Below the pieces are notes generated by a model. It had not been told where the DNA came from and ran no database searches. It worked only from the letters and a program-made list of their open reading frames with translations. DNA of 5,990 nt. It comes from Candidatus Methylomirabilota bacterium. GTDB lineage: Bacteria > Methylomirabilota > Methylomirabilia > Methylomirabilales > 2-02-FULL-66-22. The translations under genes were made by a program, and so were the position numbers. The DNA lies in NCBI GenBank assembly GCA_016208645.1, contig JACQXP010000405.1, positions 1,428 to 7,417 of the forward strand, in the 5' to 3' direction. Each line of letters opens with the position of its first letter. The stretch's first letter is position 1. Of the stretch, positions 4,925 through 5,990 are shown piece after piece.

Positions 4925-5479
4925 ATGGCCATCAAATCGGACACGTGGATCAGGCGGATGGCGCGGGAGCGCCGGATGATCGAGCCGTTCGCGGAAAACC
5001 AGGTCCGGGACGGTGTCATCTCCTACGGCGTCTCGTCCTACGGCTACGACATCCGGGTCGCCGACGAATTCAAGATCTTCACCAACGTGAACTCCACCAT
5101 CGTGGACCCGAAGCGATTCGACCAGCAGTCCTTCGTGGACTTCAAGGGGCCGGTGTGCATCGTGCCGCCCAACTCCTTCGCCCTGGCCCGGACCGTGGAG
5201 TACTTCCGGATCCCCCGGAACATCCTGACCATTTGCCTTGGGAAGAGCACGTATGCCCGCTGCGGCATCATCGTGAACGTCACCCCTTTCGAGCCCGAGT
5301 GGGAGGGAACGGCCACCCTGGAGATCAGCAACACCACGCCGCTGCCCGCCAAGATCTACGCCAACGAGGGCATCGCCCAGGTCGTCTTCTTCGAGGCCGA
5401 CGAGATTTGCGAGACCTCCTACGCGGATAAGAAGGGGAAATATCAAGCGCAGCGTGAGATCACATTGCCGAGGATCTGA
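4925..5479 (+). CDS. dcd: dCTP deaminase
   Basis: This 184-residue enzyme deaminates dCTP to dUTP in the cytoplasm, feeding dUMP and dTTP synthesis. It is a homotrimeric member of the dUTPase-like fold. Seen motifs are SSYGYDIRV (37-45); GKSTYAR (106-112), where S108 and R112 fit E. coli S111 and R115; EWEGTATLEISN (125-136), where E133 fits the catalytic E138; and KYQAQ (172-176) in the C-terminal lid that closes over the nucleotide. Length and sequence fit the shorter-loop group found in Pseudomonas and alphaproteobacteria. A bifunctional dCTP deaminase/dUTPase cannot be excluded by eye but is less likely. The ATG follows GGAGGGGAGGG (4910-4920), 4 nt away, and is the clear start. The upstream terminator means it needs its own promoter; a weak candidate is TTGCCT (4781-4786) with TAGAAT (4806-4811), at a long 19-bp spacing. 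Confidence 0.95.
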   Translation: MAIKSDTWIRRMARERRMIEPFAENQVRDGVISYGVSSYGYDIRVADEFKIFTNVNSTIVDPKRFDQQSFVDFKGPVCIVPPNSFALARTVEYFRIPRNILTICLGKSTYARCGIIVNVTPFEPEWEGTATLEISNTTPLPAKIYANEGIAQVVFFEADEICETSYADKKGKYQAQREITLPRI

Positions 5480-5495
5480 TCCGGATCTGGGATGC

Positions 5496-5544
5496 CTGGG
5501 CACGCCTCTAGCATGGGATTGCAGTGGGCGCAGGGCGTGCCCGG
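5496..5544 (+). terminator. GC-rich hairpin after dcd, possible transcript end
   Basis: GGGCACGCC (5498-5506) pairs perfectly with GGCGTGCCC (5534-5542), and C5496/T5497 can extend it to G5544/G5543. The 27-nt loop is large and no T-run follows. It begins 16 nt after the dcd stop codon. It may mark the 3' end of the transcript, but it is not a standard intrinsic terminator. Confidence 0.3.
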
Positions 5545-5670
5545 TTCCGCCTCTATCATCGGCGGGGATTCTTTGTGGCTGGCAAGAGCGATTGTGTGCT
5601 ACCATGTTGAACCAGCGCCCCCTCGTGCGAACGAGTGCGCCAAGCCCATCCGGGCCTGGACAGTGAGCCA

Positions 5671-5990
5671 ATGCGTGGTGAAGACACAATCGCCATAGAC
5701 GGGGCCGGTCGGGATTCGGCGTATCGGGAGGACAACAGACTCCGATCCGAGGATCGGGCCGCGCATTCCTGGTATCGGTTCGTTCTCTCCTTTCCACCCC
5801 ACCTGGTTCGCGAATACCTTCAACGGTTCGATGTGGATAGCCGCACGCGCGTGCTTGACCCGTTCTGCGGCACCGGCACCACGATAGTTGAGTGCAAGAA
5901 GCTGGGCATTCCCAGCGTCGGGGTCGAGTCCAATCCCATGGCCTGCTTCGCCAGCCAGGGCAAGGTGGATTGGGGCGTCGATCCCAATGG
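5671..5990 (+). CDS. DNA methyltransferase, N-terminal part (cut by the window end)
   Basis: The frame is open through the last base, giving 106 codons with no stop. VLDPFCGTGTT (61-71) is the SAM-binding motif I of N6-adenine/N4-cytosine DNA methylases, and GVESNPMA (84-91) holds the acidic motif II residue E86 expected to bind the ribose of SAM. HSWYRFVLSFPPHLVREYL (32-50) precedes it, as I recall for proteins annotated as DNA methylase N-4/N-6. Motif I near the N-terminus means the catalytic (D/N/S)PPY motif should follow beyond the edge. The start is uncertain: ATG 5671 has only a weak GTGAG upstream, GTG 5635 is possible, and a TGA at 5608 bounds the frame. A restriction gene might be next, but that is outside view. 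Confidence 0.82.
   Translation, partial: MRGEDTIAIDGAGRDSAYREDNRLRSEDRAAHSWYRFVLSFPPHLVREYLQRFDVDSRTRVLDPFCGTGTTIVECKKLGIPSVGVESNPMACFASQGKVDWGVDPN

Noticed and set aside
5454..5823. Short frames on both strands between dcd and the methyltransferase
   Set aside because: No ribosome binding sites and no recognisable motifs; they overlap each other and the start of the methyltransferase frame.

Overview
The window is GC-rich bacterial chromosome with well-formed Shine-Dalgarno sites and intergenic gaps full of short repeats. Gene content and repeat style fit an environmental lineage such as Nitrospirota or Methylomirabilota. That placement is an impression from memory of such genomes, not something the sequence proves.

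Layout. On the minus strand, positions 67-1149 encode a seven-iron ferredoxin fused through an Ala/Pro-rich linker to a helical region and two membrane segments. Its stop codon touches a partial palindromic-looking repeat at the left edge. A 630-base divergent gap follows. Its left part shows little. Its right part holds a plus-strand promoter with a perfect TTGACA, overlapped by two NrdR-box-like sites 32 bp apart, then an approximately 250-nt leader with many possible stems. This controls nrdJ (1780-4140), a class II, adenosylcobalamin-dependent ribonucleotide reductase.

Downstream is a repeat-rich zone (4141-4924). It carries six copies of a repeat built on the 10-nt unit GCGTTCATCT ending in GCGGTT, one copy of a second family (CGCCAAGG-type), a 60-residue gene of unknown function (4427-4609) and a strong intrinsic terminator just behind it. 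Then comes dcd (4925-5479), dCTP deaminase. The right edge holds the first 106 codons of a SAM-dependent DNA methyltransferase, cut off by the window and possibly the start of a restriction-modification locus.

How the genes work together. NrdJ makes deoxyribonucleotides from ribonucleotides with vitamin B12 chemistry and no oxygen requirement. Dcd converts dCTP to dUTP on the way to dTTP. Both therefore shape the dNTP pool, although the terminator between them argues against one transcript for both. The ferredoxin fusion is probably a membrane-tethered electron carrier with no evident link to the rest. The most informative signals are the NrdR-box pair on the nrdJ promoter, the long structured nrdJ leader and the repeat-bounded segment after nrdJ.
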